Part shown: positions 1-8,643 of the stretch, piece by piece
How positions within the stretch are numbered: position 1 is the first letter of the stretch
How the letters are laid out: every line of letters starts with the position of its first letter
Source: Cudoniella acicularis
Lineage: Eukaryota; Ascomycota; Leotiomycetes; Helotiales; Helotiaceae
DNA: 17,869 nt
Assembly (NCBI GenBank): GCA_013054445.1
Contig: JAAMPI010001205.1
Span: 1 to 17,869 of the forward strand
Direction of reading: 5' to 3'
Translations under genes and position numbers: made by a program
The notes under the pieces: model-generated
What the model saw: only the letters and a program-made list of their open reading frames with translations
Told to the model about the DNA's origin: nothing
Database searches by the model: none

Positions 1-661
1 GTACATTCATCTACAACGTCCAACCACCACCAGCACACTTTCACTACCACACCAGCTTCTTTTTTAAACCTGCTCACAATGCCCAGAATCCTTCACATTG
101 GTTTTTATGCAGTCTGCCTTGTATTGATACTATTTTCAGACAAAGGTTCCTGATCGTGCCGCAAATGCTCAGGTGGTCAGCCCGGGTCACGATCGCGCGT
201 TCATGATTCACGGCATTAAGAAGTACAGTAGCTTCAACCTGGCAGTCTGCCTCGTCTAGGATATACTTTTATATTCGAAATTGGTCTATTGAATCTCCAT
301 TTTGAGGTTGCCCGTCTACTCTCCCGTCCGTCTACTTCTCGAGAGGCTGTGCCTCAGCCGCAGACTGCAGTCCTCGCCCAAGTAGGCAAAATCCTGCTAA
401 AGCAAGGGGCTGATCAGGGGCTCCAAGGTACCATCACAATAGGGCTGAGTTGCACAAGAATGCACAAGAATCGAATTAAAAATCATACCCCCCCTTCAAA
501 GACCAACCACGAACACCCCCCTCTCTCGAAACAAGCCCCGAAAATCTGCGATTAGCTGCCCTACTAGAAGGTAGTGGACGCCACGTTGTGCCCTAGTCGA
601 ATTTCAACGACAATGCCCCATCACACCCCACACATGCCCTTCTGATCATAGCGCGGGTGAT
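1..661. other. No supported gene; possible remnant of a gene start
   Basis: I see no complete gene. A pyrimidine-rich leader is followed by an ATG at 79, which opens a 24-residue frame to a TGA at 151-153. Its peptide is hydrophobic (GFYAVCLVLILF core), like a signal peptide or membrane anchor. The next stretch, about 129-259, is open in another frame and ends at a TAG. This could be a truncated or frameshifted gene start, or chance. The 11-base string GCAGTCTGCCT occurs at 109-119 and again at 242-252, with weak similarity continuing beyond it. The frame at 289-555 has no recognisable family and a low-complexity, proline/lysine-rich end. Confidence 0.3.
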
Positions 662-2080
662 TCAGGAGTCTGTGATACTAGGCAGAAGCGCCTCCGTGAA
701 TTGCCAGAGCAGTGACGAGTCCTGGGTGTGAAATGCAGCTCCAGTATAGTATGTGTTTCTTTGCCCTTGCAAGGCATAAAGTTCTTTGTAGAAGCCCGCT
801 GCGATCGCGCTTGGAGACACGGCTAATTCAAAGGGCGCATGGCTGGAGTAGACGGCCAGCGACGGAACGCCGGGAGTTTTCCCCGCAACCTGAAGGTTGG
901 CGATGGTAGAGAGAATCTGTTGTTGCACCTCGCTGTCCGGGAGAGTCTGAGAACTTCCAAATTTAACGTTGAGTAAGCCTGTAATTCCGGTGGGACTAAT
1001 TTCATAAATTCCTGGCAGCTTAGGAATTTGATATATCGTGTTGGGTGAAACATTAACGAATGTGATATTGCTTGGAAGTCCTGAATTTCGTACGATCGCA
1101 GTGTAGTAGGCCGAATTTGTAAATTGACCGAACAAGGAAAGTTCAGATAGGCTCAAGTCCCACCCTTCAAGGTTGTTCAATTTAGGAGGGATGGCGAACA
1201 CTAATTTGCCGCACTTGAGCAAAGTTTGCCCAGAAGGGTTGCTAACCAGGACGTTCGCTTCATTTGGAGAACTCCGGTTGACTAGAAGGATTGTGCTGTT
1301 CAGGAGTACATTCGGTTCTAGTTCCGCGTATGCATGCTCATACAGCAAGCTATTGTCGTTTGCTGCAGTGGTGAGGTAGCCTTCTTCAAACCCCTGGATG
1401 ATACCGAGTCCGAAACTCTTGAAGACGTATAGAGTTGGCTGTGCCAGTAGATTTCCCAACCCCTGAGAAACCGAGAAAATTAAACTAACCACGGATTGCA
1501 GGCTGTACTTAATGACAAATTCTCCAAATGGAAGCAACAAATCAGATGGAACAGGGTACGGGATACCGCCAAAACCTTCTTCCAAATATGAATAATTGGC
1601 TGCGAGCTGTGCAGCATATGCAGTCAGGCCGGGCGTTGGGTCGCCAGCAGAATAGCCAGGAACGGACTTCCCGGTCGAAAAGTCGTAGTATTGTGAGGTA
1701 CCATAGACTGAATTTGACTGCGTGACCAATGACACGTTCAGTCGTGCAAAGAAATCCAAGACGACTGGTAGATTATGCCAATCTTCAACACCATAATCTA
1801 TGTGACCTCCGGTCACGGGGTCCGTGTAGGTTTGAGTGTGTCCTCCTAATCGATCCTGTTGTTCAACGACGACTACTGATTTCCCCAAGTCCGACAGTCG
1901 AATGGCTGCATATGTTCCAGAAGCACCCCCTCCGATGACACAGACATCTCGAGTAATAACTGCGTCAACTGGACAGGCTGACCCATTCAGTGTCACCGTG
2001 GTCGAGGCATCAGCTCGTAACGTTGCGAATAATAGCAGACCCACGACCTCTAGCAAGGCATTCTTGGCTTTGTATTTCAT
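662..2080 (-). CDS. FAD-dependent amine oxidase-like protein (beta-cyclopiazonate dehydrogenase-like)
   Basis: Single-exon gene of 472 residues. I chose the ATG at 2080 because it is followed at once by a signal-peptide-like N-terminus: basic residues, a hydrophobic run around residues 9-20, then ADAST. The same frame is open up to an ATG at 2293, but that would put 71 polar residues before the signal. A dinucleotide-binding motif follows (VCVIGGGASG, residues 46-55), then the acidic end of beta-2 (VVVVE, to about 73) and the RLGGH motif (77-81) typical of the flavin monoamine oxidase superfamily. The C-terminal YYTGAAFHT, about 29 residues from the end, resembles the closing FAD-contacting motif. 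The family oxidises amines or carbon-carbon/carbon-nitrogen bonds in secondary metabolites, but the substrate cannot be read here. It is probably secreted or luminal, with several N-glycosylation sequons (NYS, NVS, NST, NRS, NIT). It is divergent from the Zn2Cys6 gene across about 655 bp. No lesions seen. Confidence 0.85.
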   Translation of the reverse strand: MKYKAKNALLEVVGLLLFATLRADASTTVTLNGSACPVDAVITRDVCVIGGGASGTYAAIRLSDLGKSVVVVEQQDRLGGHTQTYTDPVTGGHIDYGVEDWHNLPVVLDFFARLNVSLVTQSNSVYGTSQYYDFSTGKSVPGYSAGDPTPGLTAYAAQLAANYSYLEEGFGGIPYPVPSDLLLPFGEFVIKYSLQSVVSLIFSVSQGLGNLLAQPTLYVFKSFGLGIIQGFEEGYLTTAANDNSLLYEHAYAELEPNVLLNSTILLVNRSSPNEANVLVSNPSGQTLLKCGKLVFAIPPKLNNLEGWDLSLSELSLFGQFTNSAYYTAIVRNSGLPSNITFVNVSPNTIYQIPKLPGIYEISPTGITGLLNVKFGSSQTLPDSEVQQQILSTIANLQVAGKTPGVPSLAVYSSHAPFELAVSPSAIAAGFYKELYALQGQRNTYYTGAAFHTQDSSLLWQFTEALLPSITDS

Positions 2081-2735
2081 GGTGCCTCGGTTGCTGAATG
2101 TCTGAAAGAAGCCTGAAGGTTGTCGCAAATGGACAGCTGGGGATTTTCTGTCGGCCGGGTAGTTGCTATTTCCAGTAAGGTAGTGTCTGTCACGCTGGAG
2201 GTGCGACAGAAGTATGCGTGAAGGATCGCAAACTATAACGTTCAGCCTTCGGGAAGATGATTCAGGCCGGTGGTGGAAGTCCAGGAACAGCAACCAAAGA
2301 GGGAACTGTGGCTCTTATATTCCACCTAGTCCAATGCACGATATGCTTGTCATCCAACAAGGATGCTTGACGAAAACGGCCAACCGTCCCGAGTTGCATC
2401 CTGAACAGAAGCGGTTTAAACAGGGTAAAGGTTCGGGGATTTGGTGATCCTAGTTTAGAAATAAAGCTCATGACCAAAAATATTGTCTGATTCATTCTGA
2501 ACTTCAGTCAACAACTCAGCTTGGAGGTTGTGGCACGATATGGCTGAATTCTCCCCGTGTCATTGGCCAGCCCTAGGCATCTTTCAGCTGCGGTCTCAGT
2601 CCTTACCCAGTTCCCTTTTCCTATTAAGAAGTTGATGGCTTCATGAAATTGAGGAGAATGATCTTCAGAGAGGTTTCAATAAATTTCCACAACGGTGAAG
2701 TCCACGATCGACGAAAGAGAGTTAACTCCGAAATA
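2081..2735. promoter_or_regulatory. Divergent intergenic region between oxidoreductase and Zn2Cys6 gene
   Basis: This stretch of about 655 bp must hold the promoters of both divergent genes. A TATA-like element (AATATAAG read on the minus strand, about 2313-2321) lies some 235 bp upstream of the oxidoreductase ATG. The frames present here, including the upstream extension of the oxidoreductase frame to 2293, look non-coding. I see no strong inverted CGG pair of the kind bound by Zn2Cys6 dimers. Confidence 0.4.
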
Positions 2736-3522
2736 ATGCATGGGTCAACAAGCAGCCTTCGGCCCCGCCAAAGGACCTTCACTTCCTGTACCGAATGTAG
2801 GCGTCGAAAACAGAAGGTTAGTTCTTTGGGACCTGTATCACATCAGATGAAAATACATATTAACGTACGAGAAAGTGTAACCAAGCGAAAGATCGTCCGT
2901 GCAATAATTGCTCACGACGATATCCACAACCTCTTTGCACCTATCAAAGCTCAAGGTCAGTACAACATGCGCCTCTTCTTCACATCTGCCACTCGTGCTC
3001 TGCGGTACATTGATACTAATTGCGATTAGTCCTACGCCGCCGCCCATGGAATACGATGCGGGTTTCCAGAACAATACTCGGAATGGAGGGCAACTAGACC
3101 AACCAGCTCGAAGCGGCGACGTCGCGGGTAATTCTTACGCGCAGACATCCCAGTTCTACAGCAGCCAGATGGCGACGACAATCTCACCAAACCAAGCTCT
3201 GTATAGCAGCGCCTCAAGCGGATATCATTCACCTTCTCTCACGACGAGAAGCGACATGCGGGCTTACCAGAGCGAAGGAGCCGGCAACCAATCAGTAGCC
3301 ACGTCTTCGATGAATAGCGACATGTTGATGGAAGTGTACTACCCGAGCGACCCAATAACGGGACTCGATGTAACAGATGCGGGGCACAACGCGGTATACT
3401 ACACCGGAGAACAGTCGCAATGGTTATCCGGTGGTGATCCGGATGTGTTTACCGACTCCACGGATTACTATTATGTCGAGGACCCTGAACCCGCGAAACC
3501 GGCGGGTCCGAGGCAGCATTGA
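2736..3522 (+). CDS. Small Zn(II)2Cys6 binuclear-cluster protein
   Basis: Three exons: 2736-2816, 2876-2955 and 3030-3522, giving 217 residues. Introns 2817-2875 (GTTAGT..AG) and 2956-3029 (GTCAGT..TAG, with a perfect TACTAAT branch site) split the zinc cluster. Once joined it reads CX2CX6CX7CX2CX8C (CTECRRRKQK, then C, then DRPCNNC and a final Cys before TYQ), an exact fungal binuclear-cluster spacing. In the family this cluster binds DNA through two zinc ions. The rest (residues ~55-217) is rich in Ser, Tyr, Gln and Gly, with an acidic Tyr-rich end (DSTDYYYVEDPEP). No fungal-specific transcription-factor middle homology region is visible, so the protein is much shorter than the usual 500-900 residues. 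I chose the start at 2736 because MHGSTSS leads directly into the basic cluster; an in-frame ATG at 2643 would add 31 residues. Target genes are unknown; the divergent oxidoreductase is one candidate. Confidence 0.8.
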
Positions 3523-4283
3523 CATTGAACTCTAGAACTCTGGAACACTGCAGATTTCCTAGTTGAGGGATGTTGGAGTATTGGAGTTACTTCGTAAATT
3601 TCTTTCGTTTGGCTAATAAGAAGGAAGGCCAGGATCTTCTGGATCTGTAGGACGAGGACTTGTCGGAGACTGTCTTTTCCTGGAGCGGCGCGGTGGAGGA
3701 ACCCCGAAAGCGGCCGGAACCCTATGTTTAAGGTGGTTCAAGGTCGTAGTATACTAGTGACGACAAGCCTCCCGGTTGCATTTGCATGTACGGCTGCGGC
3801 CCAGCTGGTGGTTACTGGTCGGCAAGGCCGCCCTCGGTGGTCGGTAAGAATACGATGAGGAATGGTGCGATGGATGAAGTTTTTTAATGGGGCTTCCGAG
3901 GAGGATATGTAGGATTACGATTTATGCGCGTTCCACGTGGCGGTCTCGTGGAGGAATTAAGGTTACGTGAAGTGCGGGGCTAAGCCGGCCTTCCTACCCC
4001 GCACCCACAGTCAGACTGACATGTCGAATCACGGAGCGAGGCACTGGACTTTTCCTTCTCGAAGTTTGGGCGTTGCGAGAGGCTGGTGCATGGTTTCAGC
4101 ATCATTTCCTTTTATTTATTGCCGAGCCCGAGGAGTATTCGGTACATTTTGAGGAGTTGGACTTGCATGGACTTGGCATCTAGAGTTAGAATAATTACAC
4201 GTCAGCGTGTTCAACACAATCTATTGCTTTTGCGCAACTTATCCTTTCTTGATCTCAAGCCCGACTTCACATGTCACTTCCTT
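3523..4283. promoter_or_regulatory. Intergenic region; 3' end of Zn2Cys6 gene and promoter of SMP-30 gene
   Basis: No gene recognised. The first part is presumably the 3' untranslated region of the Zn2Cys6 gene. At 3972-4004 there is a perfect 8-bp inverted repeat, GTGCGGGG and CCCCGCAC, separated by 17 bp. Each arm contains GCGGGG, which fits the SYGGRG consensus of the carbon-catabolite repressor CreA/CRE-1. The pair sits about 280-310 bp upstream of the sugar-lactonase-like start. The short open frames at 3967-4152 and 4207-4452 look like chance. Confidence 0.4.
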
Positions 4284-5367
4284 ATGCGCGACGCAACGAA
4301 GACCCATCCCATCTCTGATGGAGGCGAGGTGTGGTACAGGAATAGTCCAGCCAATATATTGGGAGAATCCCCAGTCTACCGACCCTGTGATTCTACGTTA
4401 CACTGGGTCGATGTTCATGCAGCCCCTTGCGCAGTTCATATACTCAAAATAGACCCCACTACAGGCGATGCCGTCGAACCTGCACGGATACTAGAAGTAT
4501 CCTTTGATAGCATCACCACTATCTACTTCAGGAAAAATGTACCGGGAAGTTACATTTGCGGTTATCGTCAAGGCATTGCGTTCCTTGACGAGAAGACGGG
4601 TGAAGTAGAAGTTTTGAAAGAGTTGATTCCGAAGAAAGATCGAGATGGCTTCACAATGAATGATGGTGGTGTCGACCCTCAGGGGCGGTTCTGGATAGTT
4701 CGGGAGACCTGGTTGCCACGCGTGCGAAGTTTGGTGGAGGCACACTTCCCAAGGATTATGGTGAGCCGCGTGGGAAATTGTGGAGGTACGATCCCGATGG
4801 GACCTGCACGATCATGAAGACCGGGGTATTCTTGAGTAATGGTATCGCATGGAGCCTAGACGGGAAGTACAGTAAGCTTAATATTGCCCCTTTAGCCTAA
4901 ATGTAGAAATACTGACGGAAAATTGTGTTTTTCAATGACTCCGGAACTCAGACAGTGTGGAGATATGATTTCGATGGAGCTACAGGAAGAATCTCTAATG
5001 GGAAGGAGATAGTGAAGGATTTGCCAGATGGCGTGATGAATGATGGCATGGTCATTGAGTAAGCGCTTGCTGTCTGAAATTTTGAATATGCTAACAAATG
5101 GAAAGTCAGAATGGCAATTTGTGGATTGCAATGTGGATGATGAACTGTGTGATGGTTTATTCCCCGGAAGGACGGCCTTTGCAGCAAATACACTATCCTG
5201 CAAAGTGTGTGACTTGTCCCGCTTGGGGAGGGAAAGACTTGGATATCTTGTTTTTCACCAGTGCCCAACCGATTGTGGAAAAACCTGCTCCAGGCGATGA
5301 AGGTGGTCACCTTTTTCGACTTTCACCTGGCGTCAAGGGAGTGTCGAAGTACGCCTTTGATGGATAG
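4284..5367 (+). pseudogene. SMP-30/gluconolactonase/LRE-like family gene, frameshifted
   Basis: Reconstructed exons are 4284-4871, 4926-5058 and 5106-5367, about 327 residues, the normal size for fungal members. They fold as a six-bladed propeller that hydrolyses sugar lactones using a divalent metal. Visible motifs are LGESPVY (metal-ligand Glu), NDGGVDPQGRFW, KLWRYDPDGT, LSNGIAW, NDGMVI and NGNLWIAMW, ending in CVTCPAWGGKDLDILFFTSA. Two lesions are seen. First, the frame changes within 4695-4702: FWI is read in one frame and GDLVATRAKFGGGT in another, consistent with one lost base. Second, intron 1 (donor GTAAGC at 4872, branch TACTGAC at 4910-4916) should end at 4925, but the last bases are TTG, not TAG. 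A cryptic in-frame AG at 4954-4955 could be used instead, at the cost of 10 codons. Intron 2 (5059-5105, GTAAGC..CTAAC..AAAG) is intact. The frameshift alone could be a sequence error; both together favour real decay. Confidence 0.75.
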
Positions 5368-7026
5368 TTTGAATGTTGTGGAAGAGATTTCGCTTCGTAC
5401 CGTATTGGTGTCCGAGAGGGTTGGTAGAGCGCAAGACTTTTCATCGCATTGGTGACCAGAAAACAGGCGAGAATACGGAAATATTGGTACTGTTGTTACG
5501 ATTTTCTTGCCAAATGCGAGAGTCCAGAATGGCAGAAGCCAGATTATCGATTCATCATCGTGATTTGAAGCGACCCCCTCGGTTTGTGAGCAATGAATGG
5601 ACTTTTCAGACAATATTGCTCAAGGCTAATGTGGCCCCATGCCACTGGAAACAATGTGTCTCTGGAAGCTCTCGTGCAATACAAAGCGTAACGTTGTGAG
5701 AGCCCGAAAGGATGGATACGATCGCGAAGTGATCTTGGGAAATGTCGAAGTCGTTTCCTCGCCTGAAGTAAATGTGAGGTGCTCGAATAAGCTAATCCAG
5801 AACGGGTATAGCACAGATGGCAAACCAAGCCCTTCACCTCAAGCTTTCATCCTCTCCTCTATCAATTTTTCGTCATTTTTCATTATCAACTTTGGTGGTG
5901 CTCAGCTGGAGTGATGGTGTCGATGCTCACATCACTATTCTTTGGCCCGTCAGCAGAGCGACGTGACCTCTCGAAGTTCTTCCAAATTTTCTCATGACGA
6001 GAAGAATAGGAGCGATATATGAGATTGTGGACCACCATTCTATAGATGTCATATAATCCCAGGAGCTTTAGTCAGTGGTGCATCCGCGTTGAAGCGGTTA
6101 TCTACGTGTTGTCAAGGACAAATATGCCAAATGCGGACGATGAAGTATTGTCTCCGCTCTTCAAGATGGGGCCAGATGCTGAAACGAGGGGTTGACAAAT
6201 TCTGGGGTTTTGTGCAAGTCTAGCAGCAGTACTTAAATGGCTCTCTCGCGCTTTCAAATGATAAGTTTTATGGATGAACTTCAAAGGGTTTACCTGCTCG
6301 AATGCGAGCCATCCGAAATGCTTTTATGCCGCGATAACAATAATCAATAATGGCTTGGGCCTTCCGATCCCTATTCCTGCTGTCTATATGCGAAAGAGCT
6401 CGAGCTTAAGTGAGCTCATTTGAATGTCCTATGGACGTTCCCTCTTCCCTGGTTCGAAATGCACCGATTCCTCAAATTTAGTGTTTGGCAGTATGGTAGC
6501 ATGCACAAGAGACCAGTGAAATTCCTGTTATTGTTCTCCACCGGTCCATTTCATCTTTAAAGTTGGGTCTCCAAACGTTGGTGGCTTACTATTCAAGCAA
6601 GCAAGACAAGAGCTATAAAATGTCTTCTCGCAGGGAGTGAATGCCTGACTAGTATTGAATAGCAATTTTATTATAGTGGTAAAATTATTCAGTGTCTGGG
6701 CTTTAATTTCTCAGTGCGTAGCCTTCTTCTCACGAAAGTTTGAGGTGGTTCAGGGTTACAGTGAAATTGAATCGCTCTTGCCTTGTATTCTTTCAACACG
6801 ATTTCCCACCGCAACCTAACATTCTCTTATTTAATTTTCCATACCTCGCCGACCCGGAGCCGTAAGTCGCATTGGCGAGGTTTAATGATCATAACTGTCT
6901 TCGAGTTAAGGTTCTTTCGACTTCTCATCATTTCCACAGAGTAACCACCGAAAATCGGCAACTACAAATTCATGTTTGGGACTGAGCTTCGCACCGCACA
7001 CTTTGCATACAAAACGGACCTCCGAC
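5368..7026. other. Gene-free stretch of about 1.65 kb
   Basis: No protein family recognised on either strand. The longest open frames (5373-5699 forward, 5323-5613 and 5544-5837 reverse) overlap each other, lack intron signals joining them and resemble nothing I know. A perfect 8-bp inverted repeat lies at 6843-6881 and is listed separately. The last 150 bp or so are probably the promoter and leader of the BTB gene. A decayed gene or transposon in 5400-6500 cannot be ruled out by eye. Confidence 0.5.
6843..6881. repeat. Inverted repeat (hairpin-forming)
   Basis: ACCTCGCC at 6843-6850 is the exact reverse complement of GGCGAGGT at 6874-6881. Inside it, GAC directly after the left arm can pair with GTC at 6866-6868, leaving a bulge on the right side. 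It lies about 150 bp upstream of the BTB start and could be a leader hairpin or a palindromic protein site. Function unknown. Confidence 0.4.
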
Positions 7027-7961
7027 ATGAATCGCATCATGACTCCGACACAAGTCTTCGACCAAGACGGTGACTTGACATTAATTCTTCCGGAGAAGCT
7101 AGGCAACTTTTTAAAGGAGAGACACTTCGCCTGACAGGAAAAGTGGAAATACCTCTTCCAGAGGACGATGCCGTCGCCTTCGCCATTCTTATGAATATCG
7201 TCCACGATCATAATTGGTCGGTGCCAAAAGAGGTGGACCTATCGATGCTTCTTAAACTTGCAATGCTTGTTGACAAATACGCTTTGAATGAGTCTGCCAG
7301 CTTTTTCGGAGATATTTGGGTTACTGGACTTAAAGCAAGCATTCCGAACACCTTTGGCAAAGATTCGCTTTCTTGGATCAGCATCAGTTGGGTCTTCCAA
7401 AGAGCGGAAGAATTCAATTCTGCTACTGCAACTGCGATACTGCAAGGGGAAGGAACCAGTTTCTCCAGCGTCTATGGAAAGTTGGCGTTTGAGGCCCTCC
7501 CAATACCGGATAGCATAATTGGTGCGGAAACCCTTCTTCATCCCGGATTTGTTACTACTCTTCGGCTAACAGTCATTAGCTGACATCGGAAAGAATCGAC
7601 GCCTCAAAATACGAAGTGCTTTCAGAATCCTGGAAGAGCCAATCGAGTTGCTACTCGGGTCCGAAACTGAGTATTGTAAAAGAAGGGGTAATGCATGTGA
7701 GGGGATGTTGTTGGAAACGCTTCTCCAAAGTGCCTCGAGCTTGGGACTGTGGCCGATTCCGTTGGACCCATATACTTGGTTGTCTTTTCAGGAGGTTGCG
7801 AGCAAGCTTCGACAATTGGCGATGACTTCGCTCTGCAGCAAGATGGGGCAGTACGATTTTAAACCCATGGAATTCCAGCGGGGATTGTTGCGGCGCTAAA
7901 AGTATGTGAAAATTCACTGCAAGGACTTTCTTTACTCAGGTACACGTTTTCTAGAAACTAG
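7027..7961 (+). pseudogene. Fungal BTB/POZ-domain protein, disrupted
   Basis: The fungal BTB protein layout is recognisable but broken. The ATG at 7027 opens MNRIMTPTQVFDQDGDLTLIL, the usual first strand of the domain (Asp-x-Asp-Gly-Asp). That frame stops at 7132-7134, while the matching continuation FKGETLRLTGKVEIPLPEDD runs in another frame from about 7110. The helix normally between them (the Ser-x-Val-Leu-x-x-Ala-Ser-Pro-x-Phe region, some 20-25 residues) is absent, so there is an internal deletion with a frameshift. The frame then runs through LLKLAMLVDKYAL to 7521. An intron at 7522-7579 (GTGCGG..CTAAC..TAG) joins it in frame to ADIGKNRRLKI and to LGLWPIPLDPYTWLSFQEV. Near 7865-7885 the frame shifts again: the literal frame ends at 7899, while IPAGIVAALKVCENSLQGLSLLRYT continues in another frame to a TAG at 7959-7961. 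BTB proteins often act as adaptors or dimerisation modules. This copy is unlikely to fold normally. Confidence 0.7.
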
Positions 7962-8643
7962 AGGATATGGCGACTTGAAATGGAGTGATTTGGAACCGTT
8001 TTGGTATGTACTCTTTTATGAAAGTGCCAGTATGCAAAAAGATTCCTTACATCAATATTTTGAGTACAATACCACAAAATACATACCAGGCTACGTTCCT
8101 ACAAATTTCCGAGTCGTTTGTCATTCCATGATTGTAAATGTTTGGTGTGGAGTACGCTCTCATCTCTGTACCGCTATTTCCTATTGGCCACTTTAGAATC
8201 CCCTATACTCAAAACGGCAATCAAGTCCCCCTTCCCGCCAAGGATCTTATCACCCCGTTATCTATCATCAACACATATCAAACTTCTGACAAACAAACAC
8301 CACCGCTCCATCCACCCTTGAAATTTCAACCTGACAACTTCAACTCCCCACAACTCTTACAACCGAAATCAATAAACCGGCCTGCCAAGCTCCTTGGCCA
8401 TACCAAAGAAGTATGAAGAGCGAAATGGCGATAAGGAAGACGATACTATTGGACTCGATGGTGAAAGATGGGGTTTTTCGAAATTTGTAACCTCGGTGAC
8501 TACGGGAATCAACAGGGGACGTGATGGAGATGAGAATTTCACATAAGGATGTCCTTACCCACTGCGCGTAGCCCTCGAGGAGGGTTTCGAAAGCCGTGTT
8601 GTGTTGATTTTGGATTTCAATTGTCGAGTCTTTGGCGGCCAAA
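7962..8643. promoter_or_regulatory. Promoter and leader region of the ammonium transporter
   Basis: No gene recognised. GATA-type elements are clustered at 8246-8267: CTTATC (8246-8251, reverse of GATAAG) and TTATCTATC (8258-8266, two overlapping GATA cores on the minus strand). HGATAR sites bind AreA/NIT2 and related GATA factors, which drive ammonium-transporter transcription under nitrogen limitation in many ascomycetes. A CA/CT-rich stretch from about 8270 to 8390 looks like a fungal core promoter or start-site region. Open frames on the minus strand (8340-8669, 8555-8776) are shadows. Confidence 0.45.

Noticed and set aside
2081..2293. N-terminal extension of the flavoenzyme to the ATG at 2293
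   Set aside because: It would place 71 polar residues before a clear signal peptide; the ATG at 2080 fits far better.
5373..5914. Several overlapping open frames of about 90-108 codons on both strands
   Set aside because: No family resemblance, no splice signals, and mutual overlap; most likely chance in decayed DNA.
7522..7579. Apparent frameshift in the BTB gene after IPDSII
   Set aside because: It is explained by an in-frame intron with GTGCGG donor, CTAAC branch and TAG acceptor.
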